Translations under genes and position numbers: made by a program
Assembly (NCBI GenBank): GCA_950295325.1
Contig: OX485803.1
Span: 7,748,001-7,812,000, forward strand
Length of the DNA stretch: 64,000 nucleotides
DNA from: Polytrichum commune
Taxonomy: Eukaryota; Streptophyta; Polytrichopsida; Polytrichales; Polytrichaceae
Direction of reading: 5' to 3'
Shown here: positions 11,851 to 22,984 of the stretch, in pieces
How the letters are laid out: every line of letters starts with the position of its first letter
Position numbering within the stretch: position 1 is the first letter of the stretch
Notes under the pieces: model-generated
Told to the model about the DNA's origin: nothing
Databases searched by the model: none
Seen by the model: only the letters and a program-made list of their open reading frames with translations

Positions 11851-14530
11851 AATCAAAAACAAGCAGAGGAGTTAGCTAAAGAAGAACTTGCTCGTCTTGA
11901 AAAACTTGAGGTATGTACAATGGCTCCCTATTTTTGTTGATTTATTTACTCTGCTGGTGTTCCTTGCATTGAGTTTACTGCAGTTGGAAGCATTGATGTA
12001 GAATGGTGCACAGCACAAATGTTTGTTTTCTATGATTACATCTTTGAAATTTTCTTAACTTATATAAATTGTGGCTAAGATTCTTGTCACTTTGATGCAG
12101 AAAAAAAGGAAGCAGCGGATGCTGGGTGTAGAGTCAGATGAGGATGAAGGTGGCAGTGATGAAGAAGAAACAGAGCGGCATAAGAAAAAAGAAAAAAAAA
12201 AGACTTCTCAGGTGATGATCTTGGTGAGAATTTTGTGATGGAGGACGAGTATCAAGAGAATTGGTTGATGGAAGGCCCATCCAGGACCTTGAGACTGCAG
12301 TGCAAAGGATTCGGAAGTGTAATGCCATAAGTCTTGCAGCTGAGAACCGAAGAAAGATGCAGGTTTGTGGTTGCTCTCCAATGTCCAGTGCCCATAAATA
12401 TCTACAGTTTTCCTTCTTTCTTTGAAGGCCTGATCCCACATGGTTAGCCTTGAGTTCTAAGCAATTGTTTGGATGAGGCTCACTTTGCAGCTTTCAATCA
12501 TTTTAAGCCTTGCAGACTTGCAGACATCTAGTACCTAATGTCAAGGTGTCGGCCCTGACATTAGGTATTTTTTTTGAGTATTTTTTTCCTTGCATGCTGA
12601 TGGCGTGTCTGAAAGTTAAATAATCAAGGTCTTTTTACAGGTTTTGAGGCCAGCAAGGAGATTTTGTCCAGAAGCTCTCAATTTTTTGCAAGCACTTCTA
12701 CTATCAGCATTGCCAAAGGCAAACCGTTCTAATGGTGTAGCTCAGCTTGCTATTGTAAGTCTTCTGCATATAACTTTACTGCTTTCTGTGGGTGTTATTG
12801 TCCAAGAATTTTGCGCTTATGAAGCTTCACTTCATAAAAACCATGAGTTTTTTTGGGCGTGTGCATTTTTAAGACCTTGGTGGAGCAAAATGCATGCTAC
12901 ACTATGTGCTCATTGCTCCATGTTCAACTACACACAGATTGTGAAGGCCTATATCCTGAGAAATGTGCCTTACCCTCACTTGCTGATTAGTGTACTGGTT
13001 AATATGAATGAGGATTTTTGACATTACGTCTCAGAAAATTATATCCATTTTGAAGTCTGGAAGCAGAGAATGAGGTGTCTGATTTACTTCCAGGTTAGCT
13101 TTCTGATGTGCATGGTTGCAGCTCTCAAACTCAAAAATGAAGACTCGGGATGTGCAACCTCTAGATTTTGTGAACTTAGTTACAGAAGATGCTTCATCAC
13201 CCACATTTGAGTCTGATTCTTTCAAGTAAGATTCAAAGCTATTTTCACTTTTTTGTATCTCAATATTTGAACAATGAAAATATAGCTCTAGTGTTCTCTG
13301 CACTTAAAGATCTTCCTTTTAATTCTTTAGTAGTGTATGGTTGTCAGAATAGTCCTGCAATGTTCCTGCATGTGAACATGGAATGCCATGTTTAGGAAGT
13401 AGGAAAGGTATCCAATCTCTCATTGTTGATCTCTGGTGTTGTTTTGTGATTGGGCCTGCAGAGCTGGAATGCTTTGTAATGTGTTGCAGACTGTACGTGG
13501 ATTTGCTGATATTTACAAAGACCTTATGTCATTTCCCGAGACTTTCAACCCCTTCATATCTTTGTTACAAATGTTGAAAAGGGATGTTTCACTTCCAGAG
13601 AGTCTTTTGGCTTGAAATAAAGAAGTAACTGAGAGTCTAGAAGAGAAGCTGAAAGAACATGAGAGGTTGCGGCAACCTTTGCGCATGCGAATGAGCAAAC
13701 CTGTACCCATCAAAATGTACAACCCAGTGTTTGAAGACAAGTAAGTACATCATCTCTTTAGACAACTCTCGGTGTAGTCTGACTTTTTTGTTGTGCTTGT
13801 CTGTCTTTTCAAATACTTCAAGTAAATTCTATGGTTGTTCTGGTACATAAGGTAGACCGGTGTTGATCCAACATAGCAATAATGTGAGCACCTATATTGG
13901 AGTGTATGTAGTTAGAATGGACACCAAAAAGGCTTCATGTACCTTAAAGAGATTGGACTATGTGCTCAAAATTTGTTATCCATTCTGTGCTCAATAGTCA
14001 ACATAATTGGTGGTAGATATATATGACCATTTAATGAGCTTGAGAAATCAAGAAATACGAATATCACATCTTGATATTCATATGAGCTCTGAAAATAATG
14101 AGGGAATTGGCTATGGGCATGATTTGGATTTTTAATCATCTTGTACTAATTTTGTGTTTCATATCCTATGAGAAGTAGGTGCATTAAGAAAAGTGTCTCA
14201 AGGCCCACTTACCTGATGTGAATATATCTGATTTGTACTTCTTTGGGGTGGGGTGTTTACAGCTTTGTTAAAGGTAGGGACTATGATCCCGATCGTGAGA
14301 GAGCAGAAATGAAGAAGCTCAAAAAGCAATTGAAGAGAGAAGCCAAGGGTGCAGCACGTGAGCTTCGGAAAGACAATTATTTCATAGCAGATGTAAAGGC
14401 CGGTGAAAAAGCTGTGGCACAACAGGAACGAGATGAAAAGTATCGTAAAGCTATGTCCTTCTTAGACCAACAAGAGTCCGCCTTCAAATCTGGACAACTT
14501 GGCAAAGGAAAGAAGAGGAAAAAACGTTAG
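11850..14530 (+). pseudogene. NOP14: NOP14 C-terminal half, captured and broken
   Basis: NOP14 is a nucleolar factor for 18S rRNA maturation and small-subunit assembly. Exons seen are: about 11850-11910 (AEELAKEELARLEKLE), 12101 to about 12360 (RMLGVESDEDEGG, GDDLGENFVMEDE, RIRKCNAISLAAENRRKMQ), 12641-12754 (RFCPEALNFLQALLLSALPK), 13122-13225 (VQPLDFVNLV), 13490-13740 (MSFPETFNPFISLLQMLK, KPVPIKMYNPVFED) and 14263-14530 (DYDPDRERAEMKKLKKQLKR to KSGQLGKGKKRKKR). The defects are a frameshift in the A-run near 12190, another near 12280, a TGA inside the 13490-13740 exon after SLPESLLA, and the loss of the central exons between RRKMQ and RFCPEA. The N-terminal half is absent. The first exon is fused in frame to the Helitron helicase. 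The last exon is intact, so the copy is fairly young. Confidence 0.85.
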
Positions 14531-15680
14531 ATCAGCCTTTAAATCTCACGGGTACGTGTCATATGGGATCTGGCTATACTTCTCCCCTGGTTGAACTGCA
14601 ATTTCTCCATCCACTGTATGATGGGGTTGCTTAATAGCGGGATATGCCAAAGGTCCGAGGGGAATTTACAAAGAGCACACAGATAGCTTGGATGTTTGCC
14701 CTTCATTCCTAAACACTGTCCTATTAGTGCTCTATGTTAGCAACCTCAACATTTCTGAGACGAGGCATTCTTTGAAAATTGAGATATAGCTTCAGTGCAT
14801 CATATGCATTTCTATCTAGCACATTTCATGTGTTTGTGGTAATTTTGTAATGGGATGTATTGCTTGGGCATCAAGAAGTGGTGACAGTTTTACATGGACA
14901 GCTCAAGTCAAACTTGTATTTGACCAATGACTGATGCGATTAGTGAGATATGTTTACAAGTTCGTCCTAGGCTACATGTCTACACACTTTTGTCAGTGAA
15001 TGTAGGCACCACTGTTTCCACACAATTTTCACACAATGTTCATTCTTTCCACTCTTCAATGGAGCATATTCTCTTGGTTTGGTGATCTTGAGTGATTGCA
15101 AAATAAACATCTATAATACACATGCAGAATTGACATGCAAACTTTGTCAAAGTCATGCAAATCTGGCAGCAAGGTCAAGTTCTCCACTATTTTCACCGTG
15201 TACTTCAACTTCCTTGTCTGTAATGTGTGTTGCAAACATAGTGGATGCAGTTTTTAGAAAAGTACAAACTTACTTGACTAAATTTGGTCTTCTGAGATCA
15301 CTCTGGTGTAATGAAAGAGAAGGAGGTCTGGCACAAACTTGCTCATTATGACCATGCCGATGATAGCATACCAGATCCACCACAACGTCTGTTTGAAATT
15401 TCTGGAAAAGTTGAAATATGGTACCAACATGAATCTCATGAACCAAATTGATCCAAATTGCAATTCCTTCCAAGAATTTTGGCCAGCATAGTTGTAGTTA
15501 ACTTGGGTTATCTGTGTGTCTGTGAATGAGACATAGAAGGCTTTGTATCTTGTGAAAACTGCAGATGGTGAGTTCAGTTAGGACTGGGAGTCTTTCTTTC
15601 ATAGTGGGTTACGAGTTCGAGAGAACTTGATAATAGACTGGACGGTGGTGTCAGTCACAAAGCAGGCACTGAGAGTTCCG
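14531..15680. other. No gene seen between the NOP14 fragment and the TATA-equipped unit
   Basis: Only short frames with stops in all directions occur here. No domain, splice-bordered exon or clear repeat was recognised. If the Helitron ends after NOP14, its 3' terminus (a CTRR end with a short GC hairpin) should lie in this stretch, but I could not pick one out. Confidence 0.4.
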
Positions 15681-15687
15681 CTTCCAC

Positions 15688-15695
15688 TATATAAA
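15688..15695 (+). promoter_or_regulatory. TATA box of the 16 kb unit
   Basis: TATATAAA in the context CCACTATATAAAGAGTG is a strong plant core-promoter match. It lies about 370 bp before the first plausible ATG (16065). The intervening sequence has candidate splice sites (an acceptor TTCATGCAG just before the ATG), so a leader intron is likely. Confidence 0.5.
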
Positions 15696-16064
15696 GAGTG
15701 CTGCCTAGTATTGTCCTTCATTATGTCTATATTCCTGAGGCTTCTCGTCATTGATTAAGAGTGCATGTCATTCTCTCCTCCTCTGCAGCCGCAAGCGGCA
15801 AGTTTCGTCTTTGCCTCTGCTTTCACCATTTTCAAACAGCATCCGAAAGTCCGAACTTTCATCTTCTGTAAATCAGCACTGTACGTTACGTTTCATTCAC
15901 CATGTTTTATCTTGCAGTTTTGTAGTGAATTCTTGTTGATTGCATAGCTTGACGTTACCAAGTTATTCATGAATGGAATCCATTTGCCCAATTGTTTCAT
16001 GGTTTACGTTATTTCAAGTTCTCTAGTAATTATACCTTTCATGCAGTTCAAACTCCTCATATCA

Positions 16065-16937
16065 ATGGCTCCTATCAACTACGCAAGCCTGTTAATAAAA
16101 CTAAAGGCTGATTTGCCGGAGTCAGAGCCAGAGCCCAAGAAAAGACGTCGCTCCTCCACAACCTCTTTTTATCCCACAGAGGCACAAAATCGCCTGTTGG
16201 ATGTTTGCGGTTATAAAGATTTCACGAATCCGCCAGCTTTTGATACCATCAAAGAAGCCAATGCATTTGTCACTAAATATGCAGACAACAAGAAAGCATT
16301 CAAGGACACATATGGCTCAGAGCCATGTCCAAGTGAATACTCCATCTTCAATATTAATCTCTAATTACTTGCACCATGACCCGCATTCAACTAACGACTT
16401 GCTCGCCTCATAACTACTAAAGTTTCAAAAAATACTAATATTCCCATTTGTAATTCACATATATGTTTATGCATGTATTGTGTTAATATGTACATATGAA
16501 TGCCACGATTCTTTTGTTGTTCCCTATGCACATGTTTTTTACAAACATAGACAACTTCATACGCTTCTGAATCAGGTCATGTGAAGATCCTCTTGGACTT
16601 ATTTCAAATTGACTATGCGGGCGACATAGACAAACTCACAGTTTGGAAGGCCAAATCGATGCTCAAGACGGTTGTACCGGGAGATTTGGGAACACACCAA
16701 ATGTTCCGATTCTACCATGAGTTTCGTATCACCGACCCTGCAGTTTGGTCTGATTTATCGTTTAAACAAGCAACGGCCTTGTTGGAGGCACTGAGTTCTG
16801 AATGTGAAGCTGCTGCTGGACTCGAAGCCCCTGCACCCAATCCCGTTGTGCCCAATACTATTGTTGGTATCACCAACGTTCCTTCATCTTCCCGTCCAAA
16901 AAACGGGAAGCGTGCCGCTTCAACGTCTACACCATAA
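16065..16937 (+). CDS. Unrecognised 209-aa protein, two exons
   Basis: Exons 16065-16332 and 16576-16937 join through a GT-AG intron in phase (SEPCPS, then HVKILLDLF), giving 209 aa with no internal stop. Near residue 20-30 is a basic cluster (EPEPKKRRRSS) that could be a nuclear localisation signal. The middle has aromatic and charged blocks (YPTEAQNRLLDVCGYKDF, KYADNKKAFKDTYG, FRFYHEFRITDPAVW). The C-terminus is low-complexity, rich in Ala, Pro and Ser. I know no family with this pattern. Its TATA box, splice logic and open frame contrast with the decayed neighbours, so it may be active. It could be an accessory gene of a mobile element, given the nuclease-like ORF just downstream, or a lineage-specific gene. 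The alternative is chance open frames, which the phase-matched splice makes less likely. Confidence 0.5.
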
Positions 16938-17040
16938 CTTGCAGGTACTCTACGTATTCCCATTTGGTTAGATATTTCCTTTTCTATTATAAAAATATCT
17001 CTACAATCTAATTTCTAAACTGCGCTCTCCTTTCTACTAG

Positions 17041-17326
17041 GGCCAACGGACGGGTCTACGTGGGGCAAACGATATCACCGCATGCAAGATACCTACAACA
17101 TGCCCGCTCCCCACCCCTCAATATGAGAAAGGACGCTAGGACTTACCAACCGTTTCTAGCTCACTTTCAGCTGCAGACAGTCTTTACAACGGCAAGGAAG
17201 TACCTTGCCAATAGGAAGGAGAAACAGTTGATACGTATGTATCAATCTCAACCAAATAAATCCTACAATATCTTAAGGGGTACACCATCGGCGGACCCTT
17301 TGTATTGGATATTGAAGAGAAAATAA
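17041..17326 (+). CDS. GIY-YIG-like nuclease domain, partial (missing the GIY strand)
   Basis: After a pyrimidine tract and acceptor (CTTTCTACTAG) an open frame reads NGRVYVGQTISPHARYLQHA, later KQLIRMYQSQPNKSYNILRG, and ends PLYWILKRK. This resembles the second part of a GIY-YIG nuclease: the YIG strand as YVGQT, the following Arg and His (R..H), a late Glu within KEKQLI, and the YN...G turn. The GIY strand should lie in an upstream exon. The stop of the 209-aa frame (16935-16937) precedes, so a direct in-frame join to it is not available as drawn. GIY-YIG domains cut DNA in homing enzymes, repair proteins and Penelope-like elements. No reverse transcriptase is visible nearby. Assignment is by motif only. 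Confidence 0.4.
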
Positions 17327-17664
17327 TAAATATATGTTTCCATTCCAATATGGAATTGCTGAGTATGCATCTCTCTGTCGTGTATTTGGACGTATCGTAA
17401 ATCTGAATTCAAGTACAAATTCTATAAACATGATATTGTATTGATGATATGCAAAGCATAACACCTTAGTGTTGACTTTTCAATGGTGAAAAATCCATAA
17501 GTGTCACTACAAACTAGGATTTTTATGTATAGTTCTTTAAGAAATTCAAAAAAATCAAAATTCATACATAATGAATTCACACATTTCTCTCGACTTCTTA
17601 TTGCTTCTTATTGCTCTCTTTTGTCTTCTCTTTTGCTTGTGAGGGATGCCGCCACATCCAAGAA

Positions 17665-19037
17665 GTCAAGAAGGGCTAGGGTGAACCAACACCTACACTC
17701 GTACCTTCGGGGGATGAAGGCCTCGCGGATGACACTGAAAACGTCATCCTTCTTTATGGGAAAGCCCCCCGACATTTTTTCTGCACCCGACCGAAAACTG
17801 CTGCCCGCCCGCCCGATTTCGAAAAAACTAGTGTACTTGCATTTTTGAAGGCTACTTGTCCACAAATCCCATATTGAGTGCACTTCATTTTCAAGGTCTC
17901 CAATCCAATATATATGTTCACTTCCATTGAGTAATAAGCAATTGACTAGATTTCATTTTCAAAGTGAAACTGTCAATAAAGCATGCAATTAACTTGGAAG
18001 TCAAAAACATTACAAAATCCTCATTAATACTGAGGAGGTTATAATTTTTGTCACTTACAATTGAAGGGACCTTTTCATTCTAAAATGAAACTAAAATTCA
18101 TGATTTTTTTTTTAATTTTATAAATATAATATAGTTAATACCTTCTACTATCACAAAGTTTCCATATGCATTTAAACTAGTTAAGTAAGATTGAATGCAA
18201 CTAAGTCTAATATATTTTGATTAATCCTAATTAAACCCAATTAAATCAGAAAATATGCTTTCCAAATTAATTAAGCCTAATTAATCATAAATTATATTTA
18301 CTGGAGTTAATTCCATTTAAATCATGACTAATTCCAGTAAGTACATTTTATAATTAATTAGGCTTAATTAATTTGGTACGCATATTTTCTGATTTAATTG
18401 GGCTTGAATACGATTCATTAGGATTAACCAGAAATTATTAGACTTAGTTGCATTCAATCTTACTTTACTAGTTTAAATGCGTATGAAACTTTGTGATTGT
18501 AGAAGGTATTAAATATATAATATTATAGTATAGTATACACTATATTAAAAATGTATTCTACTAGAATACATTATATTATATTATAAATAAATAAATAAAT
18601 CATGAATTTTAGTTTCATTTTAGAATGACAAGGTCCCTTTCAATTGTAAGTGACAAAAATTATAACCTCAATATTAATGAGGATTTTGTAATGTTTTTGA
18701 CTTCCAAGTTAATTGCATGCTTTATTGACGGTTTCACTTTGAAAATGAAATCTAGTCAATTGCTTATTTATTCAATGGAAGTGAACATATATATTGGATT
18801 GGAGACCTTGAAAATGAAGTGCACTCAATATGGGATTTGTGGACAAGTAGCCTTCAAAAATGCAAGTACACTAGTTTTTTCGAAATCAGGCGGGCGGGCA
18901 GCAGTTTTCGGTCAGGTGTAGAAAAAATGTCGGGGGGCTTTCCCATAAAGAAGGATGACGTTTTCAGTGTCATCCGCAAGGCCTTCATCCCCCGAAGGTA
19001 CGAGTGTAGGTGCTGGTTCACCCTAGCCGTCAAGAAG
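17665..19037. mobile_element. Foldback Mutator-like element with 9-bp target duplication
   Basis: The element spans 17674-19028 (1355 bp). Its ends are GGCTAGGGTGAACC and the reverse complement, and the inverted arms are about 670 bp each, nearly the whole length, meeting in an AT-rich centre near 18351. It is flanked by perfect 9-bp direct repeats GTCAAGAAG at 17665-17673 and 19029-19037. A 9-bp duplication with long terminal repeats is the signature of Mutator-like elements. No transposase is encoded; the ORFs in the arms are mirror images of each other. It must be moved by a transposase from elsewhere. Arm identity is high (a few mismatches per 100 bp near the ends), so insertion is fairly recent. 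Confidence 0.92.
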
Positions 19038-19620
19038 AAGGTGAGATTAGGGAAATATGAGATTACCGTCAATATGAGGTAAGTCTCCGACCTTGCTGTT
19101 GATTTTTTTACCCGTCTTTGCACCTAATTAGCGACCAAATTCGAGCATTGTGGGCATGTAGAATTATCGTTTGCCCTTAAGAAGTGCGACAATTTCGTCC
19201 TTGTGGATTTGATCTGCTTAGAAGCCCGAAGCGATGGAATTGGTCGGCATCGAGGTTGTAGGGATTATATTCACACATGCGACGACATTAACGTAATCGG
19301 CAATGCGTGCATCTTGGTCCTCGATCTTCTTCTATTGCGTCAACCCATTCGATCTGTTGTGTACAACTATTGGGCTTCAAAATTTTGGCAGAGCTAAAGT
19401 TGATGCATTGCAAACATAAAAAGTGCAGCTTTTTATCTCGCAAAACCCAGATACACGAACCGAGACCCAATTTTTTCCACATGCGATGTAACCAGGGAAA
19501 TTATGCAATTGTTCGTGTGTAAACAATTACACCGGTGGTTTTCCTACCTTGCCATTCTCGCCTGCTTCAAGTCACCCACATTGCTGCTACAACAGCTGAA
19601 TTGTAATTGCTCATTATTTT
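19038..19620. other. Possible host exon split by the Mutator-like element; otherwise nothing seen
   Basis: If the element and one copy of the 9-bp duplication are removed, the flanks join as a short open frame reading CRHIQEVKKKVRLGKYEITV, then NM, ending at a donor (ATGAG|GTAAGT, exon end 19079). I do not recognise the peptide. The rest of the stretch holds short frames only, up to the second 173-bp repeat. Confidence 0.3.
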
Positions 19621-19793
19621 CTTCCTTCCAGAATCGGTTTTATTCAGGTTGATTGCAAAACATCTTCTTCTGTGATCGTTGTTGCATTGATTTGGTGGTT
19701 TTCGTTGAGTGATTGGTCATTCATTGGAGCTTTTTGTATTCGTTGAGTTGAATTGAGTTGTAAGATCATAATAAATCAGTGTGAATCTTTTTC
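19621..19793 (+). repeat. 173-bp perfect direct repeat, copy 2
   Basis: Identical to 5901-6073. The preceding sequence (GCTCATTATTTT) is unlike the DUF1499 exon that precedes copy 1, and similarity ends again at 19794. Copy 2 therefore lacks the coding part to its left. Confidence 0.9.
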
Positions 19794-22700
19794 ATCCGGT
19801 TTTGGCCCAATTTTATTTGCATGGGTAAAGAGCCAACATATTCATGAATGTAGCCTAATTGCACATACCAGTTTTAGTGAAAGTAAGCATACTTCCACAT
19901 GTGGTGATGGTGCTACACTGTTCATCGTAATTAGTGTCACTTACTCTGGAGTTACACCATGTTTTTACTTTTTTACTTGTGATGTAAGATTTCACCAAGT
20001 AAAGTTGATTATGTTCTATAACCCTAAACAACCTATTTGACCTAGTATGTTGGCAAATAATGATATATATACAAAATAGTAATAGCCTTGTATAGTTCCA
20101 AATAGTATGTGACACAAAATGTCATAAAGGATGTGGTGAGGCATCTTCATTGGCAATGACTATGTTACAATGCACTCCGAGATATAGTAGATTAGGCACA
20201 TTCTCTTGTGGGGTCGTCTTTGTGCATCAAAACTGCAATACCCATATGCACACTTCCAAACACAACTTAATTGACATTATTGCAGGCCATCTTATAATGG
20301 CTTACATTATATCAATCATCCCTATGTTAGGTGTGGGCCAGATTTCAATGCCAAGATCAAAAATCAAACCATTCCATATTGTTTCGTAGTTGTTTTGATG
20401 ATTCTTTTGGTGTAAGCATCACTACCTATTTCCCAAACAAACTCTCTGCTTTGCCAACTTCCTTGCGGACTTCTTCTCCCACCAGCGGTGGGCCTTTGGC
20501 CCCTAGCGGCTCGTTGAGTCAAGGTGGAATTAACATGGGTTGTAGACCCCTTGCCTTCCCATAAGTCTGCATGAAGACTTCTGACCAACACATTGAATAT
20601 GAAATATAGGACAAAAGTAGCACCAAAAAAAGTACTCATTTTTTTATAGAAAAAATTAATTTGGCCCACATTAGTATTCTAGGATTTTAGTGTGGGGTTG
20701 AAGATTAATGTGGTGCACACTAATTCTCATTATGAGAATCAGTGTGGGCTCTAGAAAATGACTTTGGCCCATAATAGGACTATTTGGTGTAGTTGCCACA
20801 ACTTGGAACTTTAACTTTGCAATGGTTGGATCTTAAATTTTGTTGTAATGAAGTGAATTTTTTTCCCACATCTTTGTTGTGGTGTGGGACAAACTTTGGG
20901 AAATATGAACATTGTTAACAAGTTTGTAAATCACTAACTAGTTTACCATGGTGGTACTTCAACTAATTACACAATGTGGTTTTGCATTTCACTACCTTCT
21001 TAGATCAAAGTTCATCCAACATAACTTTCATTAGATAGGTGTGACTATTGTATGGTGCTCACTACTTGGTTCAACTTTTTTGATGCTGAACTATAATTTC
21101 CACAATTTAGATGGGTTTCAAGCAATGTAAAACTACATGTGGCAAAATTTCATGAATGATTATTTGTTAGAAGCCGAAACAGTTTGTAGGCAATCTATGA
21201 TTTTAAAAGAAAACTTCTTTCTAGTTTATGAAGGTAAAGACCTTTGCCGAATACCTTCATGACTGGCATGGGTTACCATTTGTCAATGTTGCATAATTTC
21301 AAATATTGTGGGCCACACTAATGGTGATATATAGTACAAAAACTAACACATGGAAACATCATATTAATGATGGATATTTACCCATTTTTGAAATTACCAA
21401 ATAATTGTGAATGTATTTGAAAACCACCAAATTAACATCCTTGAATGAACTTATTCTTAAGAGGTTGGGGATAGAGGGTGAAACACAAGAAACAAATCAT
21501 GAGTTTCACAAAGTTTATACTCTTGTGTAGGCTTACCTCTCCCATAAAATAAAATAAAATAAAATATACTAAACATCGACAACTTTAGGCTGATGATGTG
21601 ATTGAGGGCCCATTCATCGTATCGATGGCAAAGGGTCAACCCCGTTATTGGCTTTTCTGCTGTAAAAAACATTGTCGATTGGTAATGTTGGCTCTTATTG
21701 GCATACATTGTTTGCAACATGCTTGTCCCGTGTTAGGACCTACAAATTAACACACGACGACAAAAGAATTCCTCCTATTATCGGCCTCATTAGAGTTTAA
21801 TCCAAAGTTTGGTTTTTTTTTGTTGGGAAGATGTAAATTGAGGCTGAGAACTTCTTGGGAGCCTTGAGATTGGTGGGTGTAACTCCCATGCATATGTCTA
21901 TAGCTAGTATTTGTTGGAACCGGAGAATTTCCAACTACCTTAAAGACAAGATGCATCCTAAACTTTGATTTTTACTCCCAAGCTTTTAAAGATAATTCTA
22001 ATGAACTACACAAGCACATGAATAATTAGCGTTTAATAGGAAAGTTCACGAAGGTAATGCCCCCTTCCAACCTGACTTTAGTTAATACCCAAAGTATTTC
22101 CTAAAAACCAAGTAAAGCTCCCTTGGTTATAGCGGAGGCATCCAACTATCCCAATGCACCTACAAGAACTTGTCTGAAGATTTTCAAGTAGGTTTTAGTT
22201 AAGTAGCTTTTACACATGTTCATTGTTTTGTCTACCAAGTAATGAATGTTGGGTAGTTTTTGTCCCATCCCCAAATGCCTTACTACTCAACTATCTTACC
22301 ATTGGTTTTTGTTAATGGAGCTCCTCGTACCCTCATAGCTAAGACTAAAAAGCAACCAATCACAAGGGCGGGAGGCGACACTTTTAAAGCTCCTATATTC
22401 TTGCCTCATGTTTAGGTACTGATGGAAGGGTCGGTCCTTGAGGCTTAAAACCTCCACTTTTAAGCCATGCCACATCATTTGCCAACTAGGCTCGGCACTA
22501 GATAATGTGGATGGTGTGAAGGCCGGGTTGTTAGAACCAACTTTTAGTCTTTAGCTAAAGTCAGGTGGGAACGGGCATAAGCATTCTACCATCATAGATG
22601 GGTGCTGTGTGGGTTTTAGGTTACGGGGTCCCCAAATCTTCTAATTCCACTGATTCCCAGCTCCACATCTGCCAATTTGCAAGATTCTAATGTGGATAAG

Positions 22701-22984
22701 GTTCCTCGGAGGGTTTTAGCACTTCGGCACGCACTTCATCATGTTATGATCTTTGTGAAACTATCTTCTTCAACAATTTGCAGCTCCTGTGCGTAGGAAT
22801 CTTCTTTAGGTCTGTGGAATTTTGGTGAAGAAGCTTCTTGCAGTTTAGAAATTTCAAGAGTGTTTCGGAGGTTTGCAGAGGTTTGGAGCATTCTTGCACA
22901 CAAGGAAAATCGGCTTCATGAGCTCTGGAAGTGACTAGCCGAGGGTTTAAGGTGCTGTTTGGGAGATATTGTGTGTCTCTGGAA
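19794..22984. other. No gene seen; AT-rich spacer with a diverged dispersed repeat
   Basis: Only short frames are present. A GC-richer patch at about 20440-20580 and an (AAAAT)n run near 21545 are the main features before the dispersed repeat at 22086-22500. The promoter of the NusB-domain gene must lie in the last few hundred bases; no clear TATA box was seen. Confidence 0.4.
22086..22500 (+). repeat. Dispersed non-coding repeat, copy A
   Basis: This stretch matches, in reverse complement and with many differences, 62400-62830. Shared landmarks are CACCTACAAGAACTTGT, a block around ACACATGTTCATTGTTTT, CTTACCATTGGTTTTTGTTA, and GGTTTTAAAACCTC near the far end. No ORF or terminal repeat is evident, so it may be an old SINE, TRIM or untranslated part of a larger element. 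Confidence 0.55.

Larger units (their letters stand above)
5358..14530 (+). mobile_element. Decayed Helitron with captured host gene fragments (outer ends not located)
   Basis: A RepHel frame (7787 to about 11850) is surrounded, all on the plus strand, by exon-sized pieces of at least four unrelated genes: DUF1499, START/EDR2-like, ARIADNE-like and NOP14. Each piece is incomplete and several carry stops. Capture of several host gene fragments in the same orientation is a well-known property of plant Helitrons. The coordinates given are those of the outermost recognised fragments. I could not confidently place the 5' TC end or the 3' CTRR end with its hairpin, so the true element may be shorter or longer. 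The fragments could also be older genomic debris beside the Helitron. Confidence 0.6.

Noticed and set aside
11850-14530. A functional NOP14 gene
   Set aside because: The N-terminal half and central exons are missing, and there are frameshifts and an in-frame TGA.
18819-19082. 87-codon frame in the right arm of the foldback element
   Set aside because: The same sequence appears inverted in the left arm (17608-17883). It is terminal-repeat DNA, not a gene, though its last codons may belong to the disrupted host exon.
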